NCBI RefSeq assembly: GCF_003846175.1
Contig: NZ_ML123044.1
Span: 1,255,931-1,319,930 of the forward strand
Reading direction: 5' to 3'
DNA length: 64,000 bases
Source: Streptomyces sp. ADI95-17
Lineage (GTDB): Bacteria > Actinomycetota > Actinomycetes > Streptomycetales > Streptomycetaceae
A program made the translations under genes and the position numbers. Within the stretch, counting starts at the first letter, position 1. Every line of letters starts with the position of its first letter. The notes beneath the pieces were generated by a model, which was not told the DNA's origin, ran no database searches, and worked only from the letters and a program-made list of their open reading frames with translations. Positions 51,595-60,139 of the stretch are shown in pieces.

Positions 51595-52648
51595 ACAGGC
51601 TCACGCCGACCGTCACCGGTTCGTTGACGAGCGTGACGCCGAATGCCTCGCGGACTCCGGCGACGACCTCGCGGGCGAGCGCGAGGAGGTCCTCGGTGGC
51701 CGCCTCGCCGCGGTTGGTGAGGGCGAGGGTGTGCTTGGTGGAGATGCGGGCCGGGCCGGTGCCGTATCCCTTGGTGAAACCGGCCTTGTCGATGAGCCAG
51801 GCCGCGGAGGTCTTGACGCGTCCCCCGTCCGCGGGGAAGGCGGGGGGCGTCGTCCCCGGGCCGAGCCGGTCCGCGGCGCGGGCGAGGAACGCCTCGTACT
51901 CCGCCTCCGTCAGGATCGGGTTGGTGAAGAAGGAGCCGGCCGACCAGGTGTCGTGGTCCTCCGGGTCCAGCACCATGCCCTTGCCGGCGCGGAGCCCGAG
52001 CACCGTCTCGCGGGCGGCCGCCGCGGGCACCCGCTCGCCCTGTTCGACGCCCATGGCACGGGCCGTCTCGGGGTACTTCAGCGGCGCGGACAGACCGCCC
52101 GCGTCCTCCAGCTCGAAACGGACCCGCAGCACCACGAAACGGTCGGGTTCGGCCTTGAAACGACTGTGCCGGTACGAGAACGCGCACTCGGCGTTCGGAA
52201 TGGTGACCGTTTCCTCGGTGTGCCGGTCGTAGGCGACGACCTCCGTGATGGTGGAGGAGACCTCCTGACCGTACGCGCCGACGTTCTGGATCGGGGTCGC
52301 ACCCGCGGAGCCCGGGATTCCGGCCAGGCACTCGATGCCCGCGAGACCGGCTTCGACGGTACGGGCCACGGCGTCCGTCCAGATCTCCCCGGCGGCGAGT
52401 TCCAGCGTCGTGCCGTCCAGCGCGAAGCCCTTGGTCGCGATGCGCAGGGCGGTGCCGTCGAAGCCCTTGTCGCCGATGACCAGGTTGCTGCCGCCGCCGA
52501 TGACGAGGAGCGGGGTGCCGCTCCCGTCCGCCTCGCGCACGGCTTCGATCACCTCGGCGTCCGTCGTCGCCGTGAGGAGGCGGGTGGCGGGGCCGCCCAG
52601 CCGGAAGGTGGTCAGGGGGGCGAGGGGGGCGTCATGGAGTTCCTGCAC
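51593..52648 (-). CDS. murB: UDP-N-acetylenolpyruvoylglucosamine reductase
   Basis: 351 residues from the GTG at 52648 (MQELHDAPLAPLTTFRLGGPA). The FAD-binding motif IGGGSNLVI, the GIPGSAGATPIQNVGAYGQE segment and the catalytic serine region WSAGSFFTNPI are intact. It makes UDP-MurNAc for peptidoglycan. No Shine-Dalgarno is visible before the chosen GTG, so it may be leaderless; a longer start at 52693 exists. Confidence 0.93.
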   Translation of the reverse strand: MQELHDAPLAPLTTFRLGGPATRLLTATTDAEVIEAVREADGSGTPLLVIGGGSNLVIGDKGFDGTALRIATKGFALDGTTLELAAGEIWTDAVARTVEAGLAGIECLAGIPGSAGATPIQNVGAYGQEVSSTITEVVAYDRHTEETVTIPNAECAFSYRHSRFKAEPDRFVVLRVRFELEDAGGLSAPLKYPETARAMGVEQGERVPAAAARETVLGLRAGKGMVLDPEDHDTWSAGSFFTNPILTEAEYEAFLARAADRLGPGTTPPAFPADGGRVKTSAAWLIDKAGFTKGYGTGPARISTKHTLALTNRGEAATEDLLALAREVVAGVREAFGVTLVNEPVTVGVSL

Positions 52649-52718
52649 GGGGACAAGGGTACGGTCCGCGCCCCCACCGCTCGGGCGGGGCACGGACCGT
52701 ACGCGTGCGACCCGCGGC

Positions 52719-54149
52719 TCAGGCGGCGGCGCGGACGAGCTTCTCGGCCGCCGCAGGCTCCGGGGCCGGGGCGCTGCGGCGGCCCGGGATCAGCAGGGCG
52801 GCAAGGGCTGCCAGCGCCACCACACCGGAGCCGATCCACACCGCCGGAACGGTCCCGTCCGTGAAGGACTGCGCGGATTCGAAGCCGCCCTGCGAGGAGA
52901 AGACCGTGGCGAGCACGGCGATCCCGAGGGCTCCGCCGACCTCGCGCAGGGCGTTGTTGGCGCCGGAGGCGATGCCCTGTTCCTCGGGGCGGACGCTGGA
53001 CATCACGAGGCTGGCGGCAGGTGCGAAGTAGAGGGCCATGCCGACGCCGCCGACGATCAGACCGGGCAACTGCGAGGCGTACGAGGCGTCGGGCCCGATG
53101 ACCGTCGCGAAGAGCGCGAGGCCGGCCGACTGGAGGACGAGTCCGGCCACGACCACCGGGCGCCCGCCGAACCGGTCGGAGAGCATCCCCGCGACGGGTG
53201 CGACCAGCATCGGCATTCCGGTCCAGGGCAGCATCCGCAGGCCGGCCTCGGTGGGCGAGTAGCCCAGCACGCCCTGGAGGTACTGGCTGAGCAGGAAGAT
53301 CGACCCGAACATGCCCAGGAACATCAGCATGCTCGCCATGTTGATCCCGAAGAACGCCCGGTCCCGGAAGAGCCGCATGGGCAGCATGGGGCGCTTCGCG
53401 CGGAAGCCGTGACGTACGAAGCCTGCGGTGAGCGCCCCGCCCACGATCAGCGAGGTGAGGACGGTGGGGCTGGTCCAGCCGTCGGAGTTGGCGTTGACCA
53501 GCCCGTAGACGATGCCGAAGAGCCCGCCGCTGACCAGGAGTGTGCCGGGTATGTCGAGCCGTGCGTCCGGGGCGTACGACTCGGTCAGGCGCAGCCGGGC
53601 CAGCGGCAGCAGGGCCAGGCCGACCGGGACGTTCAGCCAGAAGATCCACTGCCAGGACAGGTGCTCGGTGAGGCTGCCGCCGATCAGGGGCCCGCTGGCC
53701 ACGGCCAGTCCGGTGACGGCGCTGAAGATGCCGAGCGCGGCGCCCCGGCGGGCGGGCGGCACGGCGGTGGTGAGCAGGGTGAGCGTCAGCGGCATCATGA
53801 TCGCCGCGCCGACGCCCTGGACCGCCCGGAAGGCGATCAGTTCGTTGATCCCGGACGCGAGGGCGGCCGCGGCGGAGGCGCCGGTGAAGACGGTGAGCCC
53901 GGCGAGGAAGAGCCGGCGGCGGCCGAACCTGTCGCCGAGCGCCGCTCCGAGCATCAGCAGGACGGCGAAGGTGAGGGTGTAGGCGTTCACCGTCCACTCC
54001 AGCTCGGCGAGCTCACCGCCGAGGCTCTTGCGGATGGAAGGCAGGGCGGTGGTGACGACGAGGTTGTCGAGCGCCGCCATGAATCCGGCGACGCCAGTGA
54101 TGACAAGGGCCCAGACCGCTCTCGAACGGCCTGCTGTGTGCTGGTTCAC
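52719..54149 (-). CDS. MFS drug exporter, DHA2 (14-TM) type
   Basis: 476 residues with about 14 hydrophobic segments. Motif A (LGDRFGRRRLFL) and motif C (AVASGPLIGG) mark an EmrB/QacA-type proton-driven exporter. Preceded by an AAGTTAGT-type operator and divergent-like control by the neighbouring TetR (54225-54782, same strand upstream). Substrate unknown. Confidence 0.9.
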   Translation of the reverse strand: MNQHTAGRSRAVWALVITGVAGFMAALDNLVVTTALPSIRKSLGGELAELEWTVNAYTLTFAVLLMLGAALGDRFGRRRLFLAGLTVFTGASAAAALASGINELIAFRAVQGVGAAIMMPLTLTLLTTAVPPARRGAALGIFSAVTGLAVASGPLIGGSLTEHLSWQWIFWLNVPVGLALLPLARLRLTESYAPDARLDIPGTLLVSGGLFGIVYGLVNANSDGWTSPTVLTSLIVGGALTAGFVRHGFRAKRPMLPMRLFRDRAFFGINMASMLMFLGMFGSIFLLSQYLQGVLGYSPTEAGLRMLPWTGMPMLVAPVAGMLSDRFGGRPVVVAGLVLQSAGLALFATVIGPDASYASQLPGLIVGGVGMALYFAPAASLVMSSVRPEEQGIASGANNALREVGGALGIAVLATVFSSQGGFESAQSFTDGTVPAVWIGSGVVALAALAALLIPGRRSAPAPEPAAAEKLVRAAA

Positions 54150-54161
54150 TGCTCCCCCTGA

Positions 54162-54185
54162 GGATTAGTTATCAATGACTAACTT
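54162..54185. promoter_or_regulatory. TetR operator upstream of the MFS gene
   Basis: GGATTAGT-N8-ACTAACTT. One half-site is identical to both halves of the palindrome upstream of the tetR gene at 54789-54812. Located 12 nt upstream of the MFS ATG. Confidence 0.7.
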
Positions 54186-54224
54186 GCCTGGGCAGAAAAC
54201 CGGGCAGAGCCCGGGCCGCGCTGT

Positions 54225-54782
54225 TCAGCCGGTCGGCCTGGCCTCGTCGTAGAGCCCCGACCAGACCCGGTGGCCGGGCGGGAAGCCGAGCGAGGCCAAC
54301 GTATTGATGAGCATTCCGAACGCCCAGAACGTCGTCGTTTCCTTGACGTCGGCGCCCAGGGTGAGATGGGTCTCGTCCCACATTTCCAGCCAGGCGGCAC
54401 GCACCGCGTCGCCGACCTCGCGCTCCCCCGAGGCATCGGCACTCGCGACGGCCGCGTAGATCTGCATCTGCATCTGGAGCTTGTCGGGATCCTCGATGAT
54501 GAGCCGCTGGTACGCGGCGGCCATCGCCCGCACCGCCTCCTCGCCCCCAAGTCCCTCGGCGGCCTCGGCGAAAACCTTGCGGGTGTCCGTGAGGCACCGC
54601 TCGACGGCCGCGAGGAACATGGCCTGCTTGCTGGGGAAGAGACGGAAGAGGTACGGCTGCGAGACACCCACACGCCTGGCGATCGCCTCGGTGGAGGTGG
54701 CGCTGTACCCGCCGCGGGCGAATTCGGTGATCGCCGCGCGGATGACGCTCTCGCGCCGTTCTTCTGCACTCATCCTTGCCAT
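54225..54782 (-). CDS. TetR-family repressor of the MFS exporter
   Basis: 185 residues. HTH: SVIRAAITEFARGGYSATSTEAIARRVGVSQPYLFRLFPSKQAMF. A shorter start at MSAEERR three codons later is possible. A matching operator precedes both this gene and the exporter, so it very probably represses both and is relieved by the exported compound. Confidence 0.92.
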   Translation of the reverse strand: MARMSAEERRESVIRAAITEFARGGYSATSTEAIARRVGVSQPYLFRLFPSKQAMFLAAVERCLTDTRKVFAEAAEGLGGEEAVRAMAAAYQRLIIEDPDKLQMQMQIYAAVASADASGEREVGDAVRAAWLEMWDETHLTLGADVKETTTFWAFGMLINTLASLGFPPGHRVWSGLYDEARPTG

Positions 54783-54788
54783 GCGACT

Positions 54789-54812
54789 AAGTTAGTGCTC
54801 AATTACTAACTT
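54789..54812. promoter_or_regulatory. autoregulatory TetR operator
   Basis: A perfect palindrome AAGTTAGT-N8-ACTAACTT, 6 nt upstream of the tetR start. A near-copy precedes the MFS gene. Confidence 0.75.
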
Positions 54813-54840
54813 GGTCAACCGGTCTGCGTCCGCCCGGCAT

Positions 54841-54879
54841 GCGTAAGGGGCACCGCCCATTGGACGGTGCCCCTTACGC
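54841..54879 (-). terminator. terminator of the HadA/HadB-like pair
   Basis: A perfect 15-bp stem (54841-54855 with 54865-54879) and a 9-nt loop, 14 nt after the stop of the HadB-like gene. Confidence 0.75.
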
Positions 54880-54893
54880 CACGCTCGGCGGCC

Positions 54894-55322
54894 TCAGCCG
54901 AGCCGCACCACGGCGCGGGACATGCCCAGCACCTTCTTGCCCTCGTTCATGGCCGTCAGGTCCACCCGCACCTGCTTGTCGTCCAGCAGGGCGGCCACCT
55001 TGGCGCTGACCTCCACCAGTGCGCCGTCGTCGTCGTTCGGCACGACGACCGGCTTGGTGAACCGCACCCCGTACTCGACGACCGCACCCGGGTCACCGAC
55101 CCAGTCCGTGACCACGCGGATCGCCTCGGCCATGGTGAACATGCCGTGCGCGATCACGTCCGGCAGTCCGACCTCGCGGGCGAACTTCTCGTTCCAGTGG
55201 ATCGGGTTGAAGTCACCGGAAGCACCCGCGTACTGCACCAGCATCGCCCGGGTCACCTGGAAGGACTGCGCCGGCAGCTCCGTACCGACCTCGACCGACT
55301 CGTATGCGACCTTCGCCGTCAT
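54894..55322 (-). CDS. MaoC-type dehydratase, HadB-like
   Basis: 142 residues from the ATG at 55322, overlapping the upstream stop by one base. The hot-dog fold has the catalytic hydratase motif DFNPIHW followed by VIAHGMFTM. Sequence and length closely resemble mycobacterial HadB, the catalytic half of the (3R)-hydroxyacyl-ACP dehydratase. Streptomyces makes no mycolate, so the partner acyl chain must differ. Confidence 0.88.
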   Translation of the reverse strand: MTAKVAYESVEVGTELPAQSFQVTRAMLVQYAGASGDFNPIHWNEKFAREVGLPDVIAHGMFTMAEAIRVVTDWVGDPGAVVEYGVRFTKPVVVPNDDDGALVEVSAKVAALLDDKQVRVDLTAMNEGKKVLGMSRAVVRLG

Positions 55323-55774
55323 CACGCCTCCTCGGCGGCGCGCGCCACCAGCTTCGTCCACGCGGTCACGACGTGCTCACCGGACTCGTCGTGGACCTCG
55401 CCACGGACGTCCAGGATGTCGTTGCCCGCCAGGGACTTGATGGCCTCGATCGTCGAGGTGACCGTCAGCCGGTCCCCCGCCCGCACGGGACGCACATAGG
55501 CGAACTTCTGGTCGCCGTGCACCACCCGGCTGTAGTCCAGACCCAGCTGCGGGTCGTGGATCACCTGCCCGGCCGCCTTGAACGTGATGGAGAAGACGAA
55601 CGTCGGCGGCGCGATCACATCGCTGTGGCCGAGCGCCTTGGCCGCCTCGGGATCGACGTACGCCGGATTCGGGTCGCCCACCGCCTCGGCGAACTCACGG
55701 ATCTTCTCCCGGCCGACCTCGTACGGCGGGGTGGGCGGATAGGTCCGCCCCACGAAGGACTGGTCGAGCGCCAT
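55322..55774 (-). CDS. MaoC-like N-terminal dehydratase domain protein, HadA-like (UPF0336)
   Basis: 150 residues from the ATG at 55774 with AGGAGG upstream. Starts MALDQSFVGRTYPPTPPYEV and contains REKIREFAEAVGDPNP. It lacks the catalytic Asp/His pair and probably forms a heterodimer with the HadB-like protein downstream. The position after rpmG is conserved with mycobacteria. Confidence 0.88.
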   Translation of the reverse strand: MALDQSFVGRTYPPTPPYEVGREKIREFAEAVGDPNPAYVDPEAAKALGHSDVIAPPTFVFSITFKAAGQVIHDPQLGLDYSRVVHGDQKFAYVRPVRAGDRLTVTSTIEAIKSLAGNDILDVRGEVHDESGEHVVTAWTKLVARAAEEA

Positions 55775-55852
55775 GGGCTCGCTACCTCCTGATGAAAGAT
55801 GAACAGGCCGAAGAAATGATGAACAGGCCGAAGGACAGCCTTCATACAACGA

Positions 55853-55885
55853 CACGAGGCCGCCCCCAATGGGGACGGCCTCGTG
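55853..55885 (-). terminator. rpmG terminator
   Basis: A 10-bp stem (CACGAGGCCG with CGGCCTCGTG) extended by four CCCC/GGGG pairs, 12 nt after the rpmG stop. Confidence 0.7.
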
Positions 55886-55897
55886 TACGAGCCTGTT

Positions 55898-56062
55898 TCA
55901 GCGCGTTTCGCGGTGCGCAGTGTGCGAGTTGCAGCGCGGGCAGTGCTTCTTCATCTCAAGACGGTCCGGGTTGTTACGCCGGTTCTTCTTGGTGATGTAG
56001 TTCCGCTCCTTGCACTCCACGCAGGCCAGCGTGATCTTCGGGCGGACGTCGGTGGCAGCCAC
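55898..56062 (-). CDS. rpmG: 50S ribosomal protein L33
   Basis: 54 residues from a GTG at 56062 with AAGGAGC upstream. The zinc-binding pairs CVEC and CPRC are intact, so it is a C+ form. It lies directly after tRNA-Thr/tRNA-Met and before the HadA/HadB-like genes. A second, zinc-free L33 probably exists elsewhere. Confidence 0.96.
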
Positions 56063-56101
56063 GTGAGTGCTCCTTGGACGGACGGATGGACGGATGAACG
56101 C

Positions 56102-56145
56102 AAAAAAGAGTAGCCGATCGAAGGACCGACCCCACAATCGGCTAC
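56102..56145 (-). terminator. terminator after tRNA-Met
   Basis: TAGCCGAT pairs with ATCGGCTA around an internal loop, followed on the minus strand by CTCTTTTTTG. It separates the tRNA transcript from rpmG, although the two are only 90 nt apart and read-through is likely. Confidence 0.7.
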
Positions 56146-56151
56146 CGTAAG

Positions 56152-56224
56152 TAGCGGTGACCGGACTTGAACCGGTGACACAGCGATTATGAGCCGCTTG
56201 CTCTACCGACTGAGCTACACCGCT
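56152..56224 (-). tRNA. tRNA-Met (anticodon CAT)
   Basis: 73-nt cloverleaf: AGCGGTG with CACCGCT, anticodon stem AGCGG/TCGCT with loop CTCATAA, T arm ACCGG-TTCAAGT-CCGGT. The paired first acceptor base and the absence of three G-C pairs in the anticodon stem indicate an elongator rather than an initiator. A lysidine-modified Ile tRNA cannot be excluded. Confidence 0.95.
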
Positions 56225-56269
56225 TTGATGACGAGTCCCCCCGCCGAAGCGGGGTTTCCCGATCACCAG

Positions 56270-56342
56270 AGCCCCAATGCGGAATCGAACCGCAGACCTT
56301 CTCCTTACCATGGAGACGCTCTACCGACTGAGCTATTGGGGC
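56270..56342 (-). tRNA. tRNA-Thr (anticodon GGT)
   Basis: 73-nt cloverleaf: GCCCCAA with TTGGGGC, anticodon stem TCTCC/GGAGA with loop ATGGTAA, T arm TGCGG-TTCGATT-CCGCA. Discriminator T. First gene of the tRNA-Thr, tRNA-Met, rpmG group, 45 nt before tRNA-Met. Confidence 0.97.
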
Positions 56343-56353
56343 GAGCGATGAAG

Positions 56354-56383
56354 ACATTACACGGTCTCTCGCCGATCGCCCAA
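56354..56383 (-). promoter_or_regulatory. promoter of the tRNA-Thr/tRNA-Met/rpmG unit
   Basis: TTGGGC and TAATGT with 18-nt spacing on the minus strand, ending 11 nt before the tRNA-Thr 5' end. Position and matches support it. The rest of the gap to 56643 shows nothing further. Confidence 0.5.
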
Positions 56384-56643
56384 ATCCGTTTCGGGCCCCC
56401 ATCCGGAGCCCTTGATCGACGCCCCGCCGATCCCTTGATCGAGAGCCCCCGGGACCGCCCGTCGGCCGCCTGAGCAGCGCCTCGGTCTCCCCGTCGGGCA
56501 CCACTGTCACGGTCGTACACACCCGCCCCACACGTCCCCGGAGCCACACCGGTACGACTATTCCGCTCCTCCTCGAACCGGGCCGAACACGCCCCTAGGC
56601 TCGACTCACTCTGCGTGATCTTGTCCCCATTCCCTGGAGCGCG

Positions 56644-57939
56644 ATGCCCGACAGCCAGCCGTGGCAGCCGGACGACCATGCCGCCGACGCGGCCGGTGCG
56701 GCCGGCAGCCCGGACACCGCCGCCCCGGCCGGCCTGGTGCTCTGCGGCGCCCGTCTCACCGACGGCCGTGTCGTGGACGTACGGCTCGGCGGCGGCCGCA
56801 TCGAGGCCGTCGGCACGGCGGGCAGTCTGGCCGCACCCGGTCCGCGGCTGGACCTGCGCGGCTATCTGCTGCTCCCCGCCCCCGCCGAACCCCACGCCCA
56901 CAGCGACACCGCGCTCACCGCCGACGACGCGGGCCCCGGCGTCCCGGGCCCGGCGTCGCACCGCCCGGAGGACATCCGGCGCCGCGCCACCGAGGCCGCC
57001 CTGCTCCAGCTCGGCCACGGAGCCACGGCGCTGCGCTCGCACGTGCGGATCGGGGACGTCCAGGGCCTCGCCCCGCTCGAAGCCGTACTGCAGGCGCGCC
57101 GCTCGCTGCGCGGACTGGCCGACCTGACCCCGGTCGCGGTTCCCCGGCTGCTCACCGGCGTCGCGGGCGCGGGCAACCTGGCCATGCTGCGCGAGGCGGT
57201 GAAGATGGGGGCCGGTGCGGTCGGCGGCTGCCCGGACCTCGATCCGGACCCGGCGGGGTACGCGGAGGCCGTGCTGGAGGTCGCCGCGGAGCAGGGCTGC
57301 CCCGTCGACCTGCACACGGACAGCGACGACCCGGCCCGGCTCGGCCGGCTGGCCGCCATGGCCGGAGGGCTGCGGACCGGCGTCTCGCTCGGCCCGTGCG
57401 CCGGCCTCTCCCGGCTTCCCCCGCAGGCCGCGGCCCGCGCCGCCGACCAGCTGGCCGCGGCCGGGGTGACGGTGATCTGCCTCCCCCAGGGCGGCTGCTG
57501 CGGCGTGGAGGGCCGGGGCACCGCACCCGTACGGCTGCTGCGGTCGGCCGGGGTGCGGGTCGCGGCGGGCAGCGGGGCGCTGCGTGACCTCGCGAACCCC
57601 GTGGGCCGCGGTGATCCGCTGGAGGCCGCCTACCTGCTGGCCTCGCAGCACGGGCTGCCGGCCGCGGAGGCTTACGAGGCGGTGTCCTCGGCCGCCAGGA
57701 CGGCGATGGGGCTGCCCGGGGTCAGGGTCGAGGCGGGCTTCCCGGCCGAGCTGCTCGCGGTGCGCGGGGAGCAGCTGCCGGGGGTGCTCTCGCTCGCCTG
57801 CAGCCGGGTCGTGGTGCATCGCGGCCGGGTGGTGGCGCGGACGAGCGCGGTGCGCGAGTACTGCGACTCCGAGACCGTCGTCGCCCTCGGTCTGCCGCGC
57901 CAGGGGAGAACGGATTCCGGTTCCTGCGGCGGGCCCTGA
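56644..57939 (+). CDS. amidohydrolase, cytosine-deaminase-like
   Basis: 431 residues. Metal ligands of the amidohydrolase fold are visible: EPHAHSD, LRSHVRIGDV and the VDLHTDSDDP region. The C-terminal Asp ligand is uncertain. It probably deaminates or hydrolyses a cyclic compound such as a nucleobase. It starts with a short acidic leader. A GGAG stands just upstream of the ATG. Confidence 0.75.
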   Translation: MPDSQPWQPDDHAADAAGAAGSPDTAAPAGLVLCGARLTDGRVVDVRLGGGRIEAVGTAGSLAAPGPRLDLRGYLLLPAPAEPHAHSDTALTADDAGPGVPGPASHRPEDIRRRATEAALLQLGHGATALRSHVRIGDVQGLAPLEAVLQARRSLRGLADLTPVAVPRLLTGVAGAGNLAMLREAVKMGAGAVGGCPDLDPDPAGYAEAVLEVAAEQGCPVDLHTDSDDPARLGRLAAMAGGLRTGVSLGPCAGLSRLPPQAAARAADQLAAAGVTVICLPQGGCCGVEGRGTAPVRLLRSAGVRVAAGSGALRDLANPVGRGDPLEAAYLLASQHGLPAAEAYEAVSSAARTAMGLPGVRVEAGFPAELLAVRGEQLPGVLSLACSRVVVHRGRVVARTSAVREYCDSETVVALGLPRQGRTDSGSCGGP

Positions 57940-57973
57940 GCGCGGCGGCCCGCCGCGGCGTACGGTCGTGACC

Positions 57974-58630
57974 ATGCGCATTGTCATCGCAGGTGGACAT
58001 GGTCAGATCGCGCTGCGGTTGGAGCGGCTGCTCACCGCGCGCGGGCACGAGGCCGTCGGCGTCATCCGCAACCCGGACCAGGGCAAGGACCTCCGGGACG
58101 CGGGTGCCGAGCCGGTGGTCCTGGATCTCGAATCCTCCTCCGCGCAGGAGGTGGCCGAGGTGCTGCGCGGCGCCGACGCGGTGGTCTTCGCGGCCGGCGC
58201 GGGCCCCGACAGCGGCGCGGAACGCAAGGAGACGGTGGACCGCGGGGCGGCGGTGCTGCTCGCCGACGCCGCCGAACTGGCGGGCGTACGGCGCTACGTC
58301 GTGGTCTCGTCGATGGGCGCCGACCCCGACCACCCGGGCGACGAGGTCTTCGACGCGTATCTGCGGGCCAAGGGGGCGGCGGACGCGTATGTGCGCTCCA
58401 GGACCGGGCTCGACTGGACGATCCTGCGCCCCGGCATGCTGACGAACGACGCGGGCACGGGGACGGTCCTGCTGACCGCGTCGACCGGCCGCGGTCCGGT
58501 GCCGCGCGACGACGTGGCGGCGGCGCTGCTGGAGCTGCTGGAGACCCCGGCGACGGCGGGGCTGACGCTGGAGCTCATCTCGGGGAACGTGCCGGTGGCG
58601 GTCGCGGTGAAGGACATCGCGGGGAACTGA
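57974..58630 (+). CDS. NAD(P)-binding SDR family protein
   Basis: 218 residues from the ATG at 57974 (MRIVIAGGHGQIALRLERLL). The Rossmann glycine motif is GGHGQIA; VVVSSMGAD resembles atypical SDRs (YwnB/NmrA-like). No catalytic Tyr/Lys pair is evident. It follows the amidohydrolase after 34 nt and may be co-transcribed. Confidence 0.8.
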   Translation: MRIVIAGGHGQIALRLERLLTARGHEAVGVIRNPDQGKDLRDAGAEPVVLDLESSSAQEVAEVLRGADAVVFAAGAGPDSGAERKETVDRGAAVLLADAAELAGVRRYVVVSSMGADPDHPGDEVFDAYLRAKGAADAYVRSRTGLDWTILRPGMLTNDAGTGTVLLTASTGRGPVPRDDVAAALLELLETPATAGLTLELISGNVPVAVAVKDIAGN

Positions 58631-58680
58631 CCGCCGTACGGCCGTCGAGAGCCGTACGCGGGTGCCGCGGGTCCCGGCGG

Positions 58681-59130
58681 TCAGTCGCGCGGTGCCGGGC
58701 GGACGGAGACGCCGTTGCGCTCCAGCAGCGCGGCGGTGACGCCGTCGCCGTCGCGTAGCTCGCCGGTGAACGTACCGTCATAGACCGTTCCGCGCCCGCA
58801 GGAAGGGCTGCGCGCCATCAGCAGCGCCTCGGTGCATCCGGCCCGGCGCGCGGCCGCCAGAGCCCGTTCTGCGCCGTCCACGAACTCGTCGGTCACGTCG
58901 TGCCCGGTGTCGTCGACGACCCGGGCCCGGCCGTCCAGCACGTCGTGGCCGTCACCGCCGACGATCTCGGCGGGGCGGCGCGGGGTGGGCAGTCCGGCGG
59001 AGACCTCGGGGCAGAAGGCCACGGGGCGGCGGTCGCCGATGGCCGCGGTCACAGCGCCGGAGGCCTTGCCACGGCCGTCGAAGCGGCAGGGCACGCCCTG
59101 CAGGCAGGCACTGACCAGTACGGATTCCAC
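58681..59130 (-). CDS. DUF523 family protein
   Basis: 149 residues from the GTG at 59130 (MESVLVSACLQGVPCRFDG), chosen because GAGGGG lies 8 nt upstream; the GTG at 59136 is an alternative. Conserved cysteines occur in SACLQGVPCR, AFCPEV and SPSCG, which suggest metal or iron-sulphur binding. Some relatives are fused to other domains in 2-thiouracil desulfidation. The function here is unknown. Confidence 0.8.
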   Translation of the reverse strand: MESVLVSACLQGVPCRFDGRGKASGAVTAAIGDRRPVAFCPEVSAGLPTPRRPAEIVGGDGHDVLDGRARVVDDTGHDVTDEFVDGAERALAAARRAGCTEALLMARSPSCGRGTVYDGTFTGELRDGDGVTAALLERNGVSVRPAPRD

Positions 59131-59160
59131 GTCCACGGCCCCTCGCAGCAGAAAACAAAG

Positions 59161-59188
59161 AAGGCCCCTGTCCTGAGACAGGGGCCTT
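59161..59188 (-). terminator. tRNA-Tyr terminator
   Basis: A perfect 12-bp stem (AAGGCCCCTGTC with GACAGGGGCCTT) and a 4-nt loop, followed by CTTTGTTTTC on the minus strand. It lies 7 nt after the tRNA. Confidence 0.85.
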
Positions 59189-59194
59189 ACCATG

Positions 59195-59276
<82 letters not shown>

Positions 59277-59489
59277 AGGGATTGCTGCCTTCGAGAACCG
59301 CTTTTCGGCGGCGCTCCGTGGCAACGACGTAAACGATACCCGATGCCCGGGGGTGCTTCGCCACCGGATTGATCAGCGGCCCGATCGGGTGCGGGTGGCT
59401 AGGCTTTGATCGGCGTCGCGGGGCCGTCAGGCCCGTTGCCGCCCTTATGCACCGCGTTCCCGAACCCCCGATACAAGGAGCCACACGTC

Positions 59490-59978
59490 ATGGCCGACTC
59501 CAGTTTCGACATCGTCTCGAAGGTCGAGCGGCAGGAGGTCGACAACGCCCTCAACCAGGCCGCCAAGGAAATCTCGCAGCGTTACGACTTCAAGGGCACC
59601 GGCGCCTCGATCTCCTGGTCCGGCGAGAAGATCCTCATGGAGGCGAACGGCGAGGAGCGGGTCAAGGCGATCCTCGACATCTTCCAGTCCAAGCTGATCA
59701 AGCGGGGCATCTCGCTGAAGTCGCTGGACGCTGGCGAGCCGCAGCTGTCCGGCAAGGAGTACAAGATCTTCGCCACGATCGAGGAGGGCATCTCCCAGGA
59801 GAACGCCAAGAAGGTGGCGAAGATCATTCGCGACGAGGGCCCGAAGGGCGTCAAGGCGCAGGTCCAGGGCGATGAGCTGCGGGTCAGCTCGAAGAGCCGG
59901 GACGACCTGCAGGCCGTACAGGCGCTGCTGAAGGGCCAGGACTTCGACTTCGCCGTGCAGTTCGTGAACTACCGGTAG
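59490..59978 (+). CDS. YajQ-family nucleotide-binding protein
   Basis: 162 residues from the ATG at 59490 with AAGGAGC. Two RNP-like folds, starting [21 protein letters not shown] with DFKG and ending [11 protein letters not shown]. Members bind nucleotides or cyclic di-GMP in some bacteria; the role in Streptomyces is not established. Confidence 0.93.
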   Translation: MADSSFDIVSKVERQEVDNALNQAAKEISQRYDFKGTGASISWSGEKILMEANGEERVKAILDIFQSKLIKRGISLKSLDAGEPQLSGKEYKIFATIEEGISQENAKKVAKIIRDEGPKGVKAQVQGDELRVSSKSRDDLQAVQALLKGQDFDFAVQFVNYR

Positions 59979-60139
59979 GTCCCGCCCTTCGCCGGAGTGC
60001 GGAGCGGGACACACCGCTCCGCACCCGGGGTGCGATGTCCGAAAACCGCCGGTCATGGCGGAGCGGGGCACGCAGACTTGTCCATGTCGGGCGGCGATCC
60101 GGTCGGGCCCCGGCATGAAGTGCAGGAAAGGGACGAGTC

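Noticed and set aside
55797..55836. Short direct repeat GATGAACAGGCCGAAG upstream of the HadA-like gene
   Set aside because: Only two copies, partly inside an untranslated leader; no symmetry or link to a regulator.
56074..56097. Tetranucleotide-like GGAC/GGAT repeat upstream of rpmG
   Set aside because: Short and imperfect; no evidence of function beyond leader sequence.
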